Source: a virus
Reading direction: 5' to 3' (one strand)
Virus record (IMG/VR): IMGVR_UViG_3300008259_000310
Span: 1 to 24,392 of that record
Length of the DNA: 24,392 bases
Under the pieces are notes generated by a model. The model was given only the letters and a program-made list of their open reading frames with translations. It was not told the DNA's origin and did no database searches. Below are positions 17,879 to 24,009 of the stretch, in pieces (within the stretch, counting starts at the first letter, position 1; each line of letters begins with the position of its first letter). The position numbers and the translations under genes are program-made.

Positions 17879-18233
17879 TGTTAATCCAGTGATCACATCT
17901 AACCTAGCTGTGAATGGTACTTACCGTGGTGTTTACCCACTTGCTAAAGAACAAGCCGGCTATAATGTTAATATAGTAGCTGGAGGTGGTAATGTTACAG
18001 TAGGTAGTGATAATGTACTGATCACAGCAAATATTTGGTATAATGCTGGAAGTGGTGTGGCCGCAGATGGTACAGGGTTTGATGGTGCGACTACTACGGC
18101 CGTGAATTTCTTGAAAGAATGTTATGCAGATAATTTACTAGTAGCTCTGATACCTGATCTATTGATCACTGAAGATGCGATAAATACATTAACCACAGAA
18201 AGTGGAGATCAAATAAGTGAGGAAGATTTTTAA
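17802..18233 (+). CDS. Giant structural protein, C-terminal fragment
   Basis: The 143 residues are the likely C-terminus of the giant protein. The ATG at 17802 has no ribosome binding site and overlaps the previous frame by 77 nt, so it is probably internal. An internal duplication is visible: NLAINGANVGVYPL is followed about 25 residues later by NLAVNGTYRGVYPL. The end reads LLITEDAINTLTTESGDQI, like the acidic ITEDG..LTTE..I tails found at the ends of many T4-like marine structural proteins, which supports 18233 as a true stop. The final codons contain a late promoter box (18179-18186) and the ribosome binding site of the next gene, and the stop overlaps the next ATG (TAATG). The function is structural by context only. 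Confidence 0.68.
   Translation: MTLLSLGAGNLAINGANVGVYPLTANVNPVITSNLAVNGTYRGVYPLAKEQAGYNVNIVAGGGNVTVGSDNVLITANIWYNAGSGVAADGTGFDGATTTAVNFLKECYADNLLVALIPDLLITEDAINTLTTESGDQISEEDF
18179..18186 (+). promoter_or_regulatory. T4-type late promoter box GATAAATA inside end of giant gene
   Basis: GATAAATA is embedded in coding sequence 46 nt before the ATG at 18233. A transcript starting from it would carry a leader of about 40 nt including GAGGAAG at 18219-18225, a strong Shine-Dalgarno sequence 7 nt from the start. It would allow the fibre gene to be expressed apart from the very long upstream gene. Confidence 0.65.
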
Positions 18234-19066
18234 TGTCTACGATTAAGATTACCAATTTAACTAGCTCAGGAGCCATAGTAGGTAACGTAGTGTTACCTGT
18301 TGTTGGAAATGTTGCTGGTACGCTAACTACACTTAAAGCTACCGTAGATCAACTTAAGACTTTTATCACAGCCAGTGCTGAAGCAAATATACTAGCGGCT
18401 AATACCGCAACAATATTTGCTAACACCAACATGAAGTTATATGTTGATGGTCAGATCTCAGCAGCCAACGCAGGTGTAACATCTGCTAACTTAGGTATGA
18501 AGGGCTATGTTGACAGTGTAGCAAACCAATCAATATATGGAAATGCTAACGTAGCGTCTTATCTGACTACAGAAAATTACGCTAAAATATCTGATGTTAA
18601 CATAGCTAACACATCATTAAAATCGTATGTTGATGGACAAATCTCAGCAGCCAACGCAGGCGTAACTTCAGCTAATCTAGGTATGATCGGTTATGTAGAC
18701 AATAAAGTCACAACTGCTAACATAGGTATGTTAGGATATGTTGATAGTCGTATCGTAGTGGCCAATGCAGGAGTAACTTCTGCTAACATTGGTATGAAAG
18801 GATATGTTGATAATCAAACTTACAGTAATGTGCAGACTTTGGCATTTTTACTCACCAACCTTCCAGGATATGAAGGAAATATTGGATTAAATGTCAATGT
18901 CACTGATGGCACGGTCACTGCAAACAGCTTTGTTGGCAATGGTAGTCAGCTAACTGGTATAGCCTATACCATGGGCAATGTCACCCATTGGACAAGTAAT
19001 GTAACTACTATATCTGCGGCACTAGATCAACTAGCTGAACGTATATATAATATTGAAAATCCATAA
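18233..19066 (+). CDS. Tail fibre-like structural protein with 25-residue repeats
   Basis: The 277-residue protein begins MSTIKITNLTSSGAIVGNVVLPVV, followed by a TLTTLKATVDQLKTF segment. This is the N-terminus used by many T4-like phage fibre or short-fibre proteins for attachment to the particle. Residues ~70-195 contain three 25-residue repeats (YVDGQISAANAGVTSANLGM.GYVD) and a shorter 15-residue variant, probably forming a trimeric shaft. The C-terminal part has VTANSFVGNGSQLTGI, a motif of fibre tips, and ends with a short heptad-like helix ISAALDQLAERIYNIEN. The start has a strong GAGGAAG ribosome binding site and overlaps the stop of the giant gene. It may be a proximal fibre or whisker-type component; the exact role cannot be assigned. 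Confidence 0.68.
   Translation: MSTIKITNLTSSGAIVGNVVLPVVGNVAGTLTTLKATVDQLKTFITASAEANILAANTATIFANTNMKLYVDGQISAANAGVTSANLGMKGYVDSVANQSIYGNANVASYLTTENYAKISDVNIANTSLKSYVDGQISAANAGVTSANLGMIGYVDNKVTTANIGMLGYVDSRIVVANAGVTSANIGMKGYVDNQTYSNVQTLAFLLTNLPGYEGNIGLNVNVTDGTVTANSFVGNGSQLTGIAYTMGNVTHWTSNVTTISAALDQLAERIYNIENP
18441..18811 (+). repeat. Three 74-nt imperfect repeats within the fibre gene
   Basis: Copies lie at 18441-18514, 18627-18700 and 18738-18811, each 74 nt and in the same codon phase. They encode YVDGQISAANAGVTSANLGM-type units that start and end with YVD. Copies 1 and 2 are closest, sharing the stretch ATCTCAGCAGCCAACGCAGG; copy 3 is more diverged. Between copies 2 and 3 a short unit (NKVTTANIGMLGYVD) looks like a deleted copy. 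Such in-frame repeats can expand or contract and change fibre length. Confidence 0.8.
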
Positions 19067-19088
19067 GAAATCACATGGATAATAAAGC

Positions 19089-19096
19089 GATAAATA
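19089..19096 (+). promoter_or_regulatory. T4-type late promoter box GATAAATA that decides the start at 19102
   Basis: GATAAATA lies exactly 5 nt before the ATG at 19102, the same arrangement as at 721/734 and 23682/23695. It falls within what would be the first codons if the upstream in-frame ATG at 19075 were used, so the later ATG is favoured. Confidence 0.7.
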
Positions 19097-19101
19097 AGAA
19101 T

Positions 19102-19755
19102 ATGACAGAAAAACAACAGGAAAATACGGTGTTAAATCAACCAAAAAAACAGCCCGATGAGCGTGGATCTTTCCATCTCCAAGGTCATATCAAGATATTT
19201 GATCCTGAAACCAATGAAGTTTTCGTTGACAAACGCAACGCTATCCACTATGAGAACATGAGTGAGGCTTTAGCGTTAAGCGTAGGTAATAAGGGTAGCA
19301 ATTTTATCACAGAAATGCACTTTGGTAACGGTGGTACTACGGTTGACCCTACGGGCGTTATCACATACTTGCCAACTAACACTAATGTACAAAATGCTGA
19401 CTTATATAGTCCGCAATACTATAAGATCGTAGATGACACTAATGCAGCCAACACTGATCCTACACGTAACAAGATCACTGTTACACACACACCAGGATTG
19501 ATCTACACAGATATTATTATCAGTTGTTTGTTAGACTATGGTGAGCCTAGTGGACAAGCAGTATTTGACAATAGCCAAGATCTTAGCGGTCAATTCGTGT
19601 TTGACGAACTTGGTCTAAAAGGCTATAGTTCAAACGGTGAAGGGCTTGGTAAATTATTAACACACGTGATTTTCAGCCCAGTGCAGAAATCCTTAAACAG
19701 ATTGATACAAATTGATTATACAGTGCGAATACAGACACTGACTAACTTAGCTTAA
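19102..19755 (+). CDS. Conserved virion structural protein of T4-like marine phages
   Basis: From the ATG at 19102 the product has 217 residues, beginning MTEKQQENT. An in-frame ATG at 19075 would add nine residues (MDNKAINKN) encoded by the promoter region, and I regard it as false. The sequence HIKIFDPETNEVFVDKRNAI, then HYENMSEALALSV, EMHFGNGGTTVDPTGVITY, LDYGEPSGQAVFD and VFDELGLKG is a pattern I recognise from a structural protein beside fibre genes in T4-like cyanophages and pelagiphages, with no experimentally named role I can quote. It has no signal peptide or membrane segment. It sits between two fibre-like genes, so a role at the tail tip or fibre attachment is inferred. There is no ribosome binding site upstream of 19102, which matches a leaderless transcript. 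Confidence 0.72.
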   Translation: MTEKQQENTVLNQPKKQPDERGSFHLQGHIKIFDPETNEVFVDKRNAIHYENMSEALALSVGNKGSNFITEMHFGNGGTTVDPTGVITYLPTNTNVQNADLYSPQYYKIVDDTNAANTDPTRNKITVTHTPGLIYTDIIISCLLDYGEPSGQAVFDNSQDLSGQFVFDELGLKGYSSNGEGLGKLLTHVIFSPVQKSLNRLIQIDYTVRIQTLTNLA

Positions 19756-19767
19756 TAGGAACTAGAC

Positions 19768-21150
19768 ATGAGTTACACCATAATTAAAACAGACGGAACC
19801 ACACTAGGAACTATCCTAGACGGAACCATTAATACCAGCTTTACCAGCTTAACGCTGATTGGTCGTAACTATGCTAACTATGGCGAATTGATAGCCAATG
19901 ACTTAGTTGCTCTAGTGGAAAATTTTGCCTATAGCTCAAGCCCACCAAATCCTCTAGCAGGACAATTATGGTGGGATACTACCAGTGGTGGTAGACTAAA
20001 GGTTTATACAGGTTCTCAATTTAAAGTAATCAGCAGTGCTACTGTAGCTAGTTCAGCACCTGCAGGTGCTATATCAGGTGACTTATGGTTTGATACGGTC
20101 TACAGCCAATTATATGTTTATGATGGCGCCAGCTGGGTTCTAGTAGGACCACAACGCAATGGTAGTGGCGCTGTATGGGAACAGATCACCGACAACGCTT
20201 CAGTAGTACATGATGTCCTAAGCATTAAACTTAATAATGCTCGTACTGGTATCATCAGCAGAGACAGCGAATTTACACCTAACGTAGCTATTCCTGGTTA
20301 TACTACTATTAAAGCAGGCTATAATGCCAATACCAGCATCGGTACAGGCACATTCTGGGGTACAGCAAATAACGCTACATACCTAGGTGGGTTCCTAGCT
20401 GCAAGCTATTTAAGATCAGATGAAGATGATACTACAAGCGGTAATCTAACTATCGCTAAAAATGGTGGATTGACTGTTGGTTTATCTAGCAACTTAGAAT
20501 TAACTACAACTACCGCAGGCGGTGTAAGTTTCAAAGCAACAAAAAACAATCAAGACATAGATTTTTTCGCTAACGTTGCTGGTACTAACACAAACGTATT
20601 AAATCTAGATGGTGCTACTGGTAATGCTACCTTACTAGCCGCAAGTATCACAGGTGATTTAACAGTTGGTGATGATCTTTTAGTCGCAAGTGATTTAGCT
20701 GTAGGCGGAACGGGTACATTTACAGGTAATCTTTATGCTCCAACACAGGCTGCAGGTACATCAGATACCACAGTAGCTACTACAGCATTTGTAGTTAGTG
20801 GATTATCTGGTTTATTCCCGTATAAGATTTACAATGGAACTACACATGTCTGGACTGATGCAAGTTCAGTTAATATCGTAGTCAGTGGCACCACAGTAGC
20901 CACAGCGGGTACATCAGGATTTAATTTACAAAACGGTGCGACAGCAATCACCCAGACTTTAGTAACACCCACAGCTTATCATCAATATTTTGCTAATACT
21001 TCAGCATTAGGTAATACAAGAGTGGCCACAGGTCAATACGTAAGTTTAGCTACACAATACTGGAGTGGTAGTGCTAAATTTGTTAGTACCGCAGAACCCG
21101 ACAACGCAGTCGGCAAAGACGGAGATTTTTGGTTCCAACGCGAAGCATAA
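19768..21150 (+). CDS. Tail fibre-like protein, first of a paralogous pair
   Basis: The 460-residue protein starts at an ATG with TAATAGGA 7 nt upstream, just 12 nt after the previous stop. The N-terminal ~135 residues (TSLTLIGRNYANYGELIAND, LVENFAYSSSPPNPLAGQLW, then a second GDLWFDT..QLYVYDGASWV unit) match the N-terminus of the next gene. They contain two GQLW/GDLW repeats, each followed by a VYxG motif. The middle (GTFWGTANNATYLGGFLAASYLRSD) is a fibre-type segment, with a shaft-like run SLTGDLTVGDDLLVASDLAVGG-type repeats near residues 290-310. The C-terminus (QYWSGSAKFVSTAEPDN, GKDGDFWFQREA) ends in a GDFWFQ motif common in phage tail proteins. The role in receptor binding or fibre structure is inferred from composition and position. 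Confidence 0.7.
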   Translation: MSYTIIKTDGTTLGTILDGTINTSFTSLTLIGRNYANYGELIANDLVALVENFAYSSSPPNPLAGQLWWDTTSGGRLKVYTGSQFKVISSATVASSAPAGAISGDLWFDTVYSQLYVYDGASWVLVGPQRNGSGAVWEQITDNASVVHDVLSIKLNNARTGIISRDSEFTPNVAIPGYTTIKAGYNANTSIGTGTFWGTANNATYLGGFLAASYLRSDEDDTTSGNLTIAKNGGLTVGLSSNLELTTTTAGGVSFKATKNNQDIDFFANVAGTNTNVLNLDGATGNATLLAASITGDLTVGDDLLVASDLAVGGTGTFTGNLYAPTQAAGTSDTTVATTAFVVSGLSGLFPYKIYNGTTHVWTDASSVNIVVSGTTVATAGTSGFNLQNGATAITQTLVTPTAYHQYFANTSALGNTRVATGQYVSLATQYWSGSAKFVSTAEPDNAVGKDGDFWFQREA

Positions 21151-21155
21151 TTTAA

Positions 21156-21163
21156 GATAAATA
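21156..21163 (+). promoter_or_regulatory. T4-type late promoter box GATAAATA before second fibre gene
   Basis: GATAAATA lies in the 35-nt gap after the first fibre gene, 22 nt before the ATG at 21186. The spacing matches that before gp6 (21 nt). Only a weak ribosome binding site (AGAAAG, 21180-21185) precedes the ATG. Confidence 0.7.
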
Positions 21164-21185
21164 ACTATTATATAGGTATAGAAAG

Positions 21186-22631
21186 ATGGCATACACGATA
21201 ACAACAACAGCTGGTGCAACACTAGCATCCATAGCAGACGGTACTGTAAACAGTACTGCGACTAGTCTTACACTCATTGGTAAGAACTATGCTGGTTATG
21301 GTATTTTCTTAAATGAAAACTACATCAAGCTGTTAGAAAATTTCACTAATAGTTCAGCACCTACTGCCCCATTAACTGGGCAACTATGGTATGACAGCAC
21401 CAATGCTCTATTAAAAGTTTATAATGGTACTATCTGGAAACCAATTTCAAGTTCAGCAAGTGGTAGTACACAACCATCGAGCCCTGTTACGGGTGATTTG
21501 TGGTATGATTCTGCGAATGCACAATTAAAAGTATGGTCAGGATCAGCATTTATCACAGTCGGACCAAGCTATACAACAACTTCAGGCACAAGTGGTGCTG
21601 TAGTTGAAACAATTCTAGACAGCGGTGCAGCTAGCCATGTGGTAGTTAAATTTTATATCAGTAACACAGTAGTTGGTATTTTAAGCAAAGACTCTACATT
21701 TACTCCACAGACTAGCATCAGTGGATTTACTACTATAGTTCCAGGGTTTAATCTAAGCTCTGCGATCGCAGGTGCACTATTCACTGGTACTGTAAGTAAT
21801 GCAGATACAGTTGATGGTATTAATGCTAGTCAATTCTTACGTAGTGATCAAGCGACCAGCAGCAGTTATGCCGTTACAGTTGGTTCATTACTAGTAGGAT
21901 CAGATCTAACAGTAGCAACTAGTTCAGGTGACGTGAGTGTTACTAATGCAACAAGTAATAAGAATCTAGACTTTTTCATCAACAAAGGCGGTGTTAGTAC
22001 CAAAGCTATCGGGATCACAGGAACAAATGGTCGTGTAACCTTAGGCAATGATTTGAATGTTACTGGAGCAGCCAATGTAACTGGTCCAACTACACTAGGT
22101 GTTACATCTATTACTGGTGCTACTACACTTGCAGCACAGATGTTACCAAGTGCAAACATCAGTGTTGAATTAGGTTCAACCAGCTTCAGATGGGCTAATG
22201 TTTGGGCTACAACGTTCCGTGGTACAGCGATCACAGCATCATACGCTGACTTAGCAGAACGTTTTGAAGCAGATTCTGCTTATTTACCAGGTACAGTAGT
22301 TGAGCTAGGAGGTTTAAAAGAAATCACAGCCGCAAGCCAAGATCTAAGTGAACAAGTTTTTGGTGTTATAAGTACACGTGCAGGTTTCTTGATGAATGGT
22401 GAAGCAGGAAACGATCTTACTCATCCACCAGTAGCCGTACAGGGCAGAGTACCTGTTAGGGTAGTTGGACATGTGAGAAAAGGAGATAGATTAGTCTCGG
22501 CAGGTGCAGGGCTAGCCCGTGCAGCGACTCGCTCTGAGATCACAGCTTTCAATGTAATTGGTAGAAGTTTGGTAGATAAATTATCAGAAGATGAAGGCAC
22601 AGTGGAAGCCATAGTTAAGCTAAATAGTTAA
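21186..22631 (+). CDS. Tail fibre-like protein with DLAERF-type C-terminal domain, second of pair
   Basis: The 481-residue protein repeats the N-terminal plan of its neighbour: DGTVNSTATSLTLIGKNYAGYG, LLENFTNSSAPTAPLTGQLW and GDLWYDSANAQLKVWSGSAF. A middle segment has VSNADTVDGINASQFLRSD, a fibre motif, then a shaft of N-V-T-G repeats near residues 285-320. The C-terminal ~170 residues differ. ELGSTSFRWANVWATTFRGTAI leads to SYADLAERFEAD, PGTVVELGG and VFGVISTRAGFLMN, then VAVQGRVPVRVVGHVRKGD and GLARAA. This resembles C-terminal domains of phage tail proteins related to Peptidase_G2-type intramolecular chaperones, which help trimerise a fibre and may cleave themselves off. That assignment is from pattern memory and I cannot point to a proven catalytic residue. 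It has its own late promoter. Confidence 0.7.
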   Translation: MAYTITTTAGATLASIADGTVNSTATSLTLIGKNYAGYGIFLNENYIKLLENFTNSSAPTAPLTGQLWYDSTNALLKVYNGTIWKPISSSASGSTQPSSPVTGDLWYDSANAQLKVWSGSAFITVGPSYTTTSGTSGAVVETILDSGAASHVVVKFYISNTVVGILSKDSTFTPQTSISGFTTIVPGFNLSSAIAGALFTGTVSNADTVDGINASQFLRSDQATSSSYAVTVGSLLVGSDLTVATSSGDVSVTNATSNKNLDFFINKGGVSTKAIGITGTNGRVTLGNDLNVTGAANVTGPTTLGVTSITGATTLAAQMLPSANISVELGSTSFRWANVWATTFRGTAITASYADLAERFEADSAYLPGTVVELGGLKEITAASQDLSEQVFGVISTRAGFLMNGEAGNDLTHPPVAVQGRVPVRVVGHVRKGDRLVSAGAGLARAATRSEITAFNVIGRSLVDKLSEDEGTVEAIVKLNS

Positions 22632-22650
22632 TATAGGAAAGTAAAATAAA

Positions 22651-23622
22651 ATGGCATATACAGCTGGCGGGATCATACAATCAATAGATTATAATTACCT
22701 AGCATGGGGCGGAAATACTACCGGTACCTATAGCGGTACTATTAAAAATCTTGCTATGATAATGGGTACTGGATTTGGACCCAGAGGATATGGTCAGACT
22801 ATAACTGCTATAAATGTCGTGGCAGGTGCTGATACAGTTACAGCTACACAATGGGCTGGATTAGTTCATACCTTAAACAAAGCTCTAGGACATCAAACCG
22901 GTTCTGGATCTCAACTAGCTTCGGGATCAAATATTGGTATCACAGCAGGCGCAACTATCGCAGCTTTTTCAAATGTAAGCACAGGTGTAACTACAGTATA
23001 TGATGGCGCTAATTCAGCTGCCACAACTGGATCTACTATCACTGGCGCTGATTTTGCCGCAAGCATTACTGGTGGTGCTTCAACTTTTGAAAATATATTC
23101 ACTAGACAGATTAGATTCTGGGGTGGACCAGATGCTGCACGTTATTTCTTTAACGCAGGTGGTCAGATCAAATGGGTTATTACCAGTGTTACAAACAATA
23201 ACGGCACATTAACCAGTGCTGATTTAGTAACACAGTGGGGTACATATCAAGCGGGTGGAACACTTTTCAATACATCGTCGACTCCGAGAACAGGCTCAGG
23301 CGGAACTGTAAACACTGCGAATACCAGCTTGGGTTTTTGGCAAGCAGGAACGCTAACATCAACAATAAGTCAAATAACATCAGCTAACTATCGCTATGAA
23401 TATAATCAAGACTTTACCAATGTGCGTGTGCGCACAGATGGTGTAGCTGGATCAAACGGTGCTAACGGCGGTAATCTTTTCATAGATTTTGGCACATCTA
23501 AGACTAACAATTTTCCAGGATTAGATGATGATACTAACGTAACAGTTAATCATCGTATCGATATAGTACTTCCAGAAAATGTATTCTTAGCTAATACATG
23601 GGGTATCATTGGAGTAAGTTAA
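22651..23622 (+). CDS. Virion structural protein (GYGQT type), unassigned role
   Basis: The 323-residue protein starts at an ATG with AGGAAAG at 22635-22641, 9 nt upstream, and has no late box of its own, so it is probably read through from the 21186 unit. The start MAYTAGGIIQSIDYNYLA, then GTGFGPRGYGQT, TVTATQWAGLVHTLNKALGHQTG and IFTRQIRFWGGPDAARYFFNAGGQIKW is a pattern found in small structural proteins near the fibre genes of T4-like marine phages. The region around residues 100-145 is a run of Ala/Gly/Thr/Ser-rich beta sequence. The C-terminus (VRVRTDG..NGGNLFIDFGTS, NVTVNHRIDIVLPENVFLANTW) looks like a compact beta domain. No enzyme motif is seen. A strong terminator follows within 15 nt of the stop, marking the end of this late unit. 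Confidence 0.66.
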   Translation: MAYTAGGIIQSIDYNYLAWGGNTTGTYSGTIKNLAMIMGTGFGPRGYGQTITAINVVAGADTVTATQWAGLVHTLNKALGHQTGSGSQLASGSNIGITAGATIAAFSNVSTGVTTVYDGANSAATTGSTITGADFAASITGGASTFENIFTRQIRFWGGPDAARYFFNAGGQIKWVITSVTNNNGTLTSADLVTQWGTYQAGGTLFNTSSTPRTGSGGTVNTANTSLGFWQAGTLTSTISQITSANYRYEYNQDFTNVRVRTDGVAGSNGANGGNLFIDFGTSKTNNFPGLDDDTNVTVNHRIDIVLPENVFLANTWGIIGVS

Positions 23623-23636
23623 TACAAAAAATTATC

Positions 23637-23664
23637 AAAAGCACTGGCAACAGTGCTTTTTTTT
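23637..23664 (+). terminator. Intrinsic terminator with GCAA tetraloop
   Basis: A perfect 10-bp stem (AAAAGCACTG pairing with CAGTGCTTTT) is closed by the stable GCAA tetraloop and followed by an uninterrupted run of eight Ts (23657-23664). It ends transcription of the fibre/structural units before the next promoter at 23682. Confidence 0.92.
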
Positions 23665-23681
23665 CGGCTAAAATTTAGGTC

Positions 23682-23689
23682 GATAAATA
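23682..23689 (+). promoter_or_regulatory. T4-type late promoter box GATAAATA after the terminator
   Basis: GATAAATA lies 18 nt after the terminator T-run and exactly 5 nt before the ATG at 23695. It opens the last transcription unit in the window and repeats the fixed spacing seen at gp25 and at 19102. Confidence 0.75.
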
Positions 23690-23694
23690 GCTGT

Positions 23695-24009
23695 ATGAGC
23701 GATATCAATCAATTAGTCCAAGAAATACGTTTGGCCACAGATTATCAAGTTAATAAACGTATCTTAAGAGAAAAAATCCAAACAGACCTGCAGGTAGCCT
23801 ACAACGGTGGCTTATTTAAGGTGACCCCAGAATTAATTGCATTCCTGGCTGCTTGGGATTCAGATGAATTATTTTTAGAAGATACCTATCAAAATCCAAT
23901 CTCGGTAAACAGAACTGAATTTCTATCACTGTGTAAACAGCATTATCAGATGGTAATGAACACATGGCACATCCAACATGACGAAATCAAGCGTGCTCGC
24001 AAAGTCTAG
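23695..24009 (+). CDS. Conserved small phage protein, function unknown
   Basis: The product from the ATG at 23695 has 104 residues (MSDINQLVQEIRLATDYQVN to IKRARKV). The frame is open further upstream to a GTG at 23653, but those codons are the terminator hairpin and promoter, so the ATG just after the late box is chosen. The sequence is helix-rich and charged, with GGLFKVTPELIAFLAAWD, then FLEDTYQNPISVNRTEFL and a His/Lys-rich C-terminal helix (QHYQMVMNTWHIQHDEIKRA). I have the impression of similar small proteins in T4-like cyanophage genomes but know no function. It overlaps the next gene by 32 nt, which suggests translational coupling with the glycosyltransferase-like protein. No signal peptide or membrane segment is seen. 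Confidence 0.6.
   Translation: MSDINQLVQEIRLATDYQVNKRILREKIQTDLQVAYNGGLFKVTPELIAFLAAWDSDELFLEDTYQNPISVNRTEFLSLCKQHYQMVMNTWHIQHDEIKRARKV

Larger units (their letters stand above)
4575..18233 (+). other. Giant virion structural gene spanning four reading frames (three +1 shifts)
   Basis: The four coding stretches 4575-5183, 5071-8403, 8420-17878 and 17802-18233 read in successive frames (0, 1, 2, 0) with no start signals between them. In each case recognisable protein continues across the frame change. Together they span about 4,550 codons, a size seen for giant structural proteins next to gp6 in marine T4-like phages (from memory of the family). The most economical view is one gene interrupted by three sequence errors, small deletions or real mutations. 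Only 4575 (start) and 18233 (end) look like true gene borders. The product is presumably baseplate- or tail-associated because it follows gp6, where T4 has genes 7-10, but I cannot equate it with any one T4 protein. Confidence 0.7.

Noticed and set aside
18441-18811. CRISPR-like repeat array
   Set aside because: Repeats are in codon phase within a fibre gene, imperfect, 74 nt long and not separated by unique spacers of constant size.
19075-19101. ATG at 19075 as start of the structural gene
   Set aside because: The late promoter box lies downstream of it at 19089-19096 and there is no ribosome binding site before it; the in-frame ATG at 19102 fits better.
21866-22234. 122-residue reading frame on the minus strand
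   Set aside because: It lies wholly inside the second fibre gene, has hydrophobic low-complexity Val/Pro/Leu sequence typical of antisense reading of Thr/Gly/Asn-rich genes, and lacks promoter or ribosome binding site.
19768-22631. Diversity-generating retroelement target in the fibre genes
   Set aside because: No reverse transcriptase, no template repeat and no A-rich variable/template pair could be seen in the window.
23653-23694. GTG at 23653 as start of the small gene, giving 14 extra residues
   Set aside because: Those codons are made of the terminator hairpin, its T-run and the late promoter box; the ATG at 23695 sits 5 nt after the box as in two other genes.
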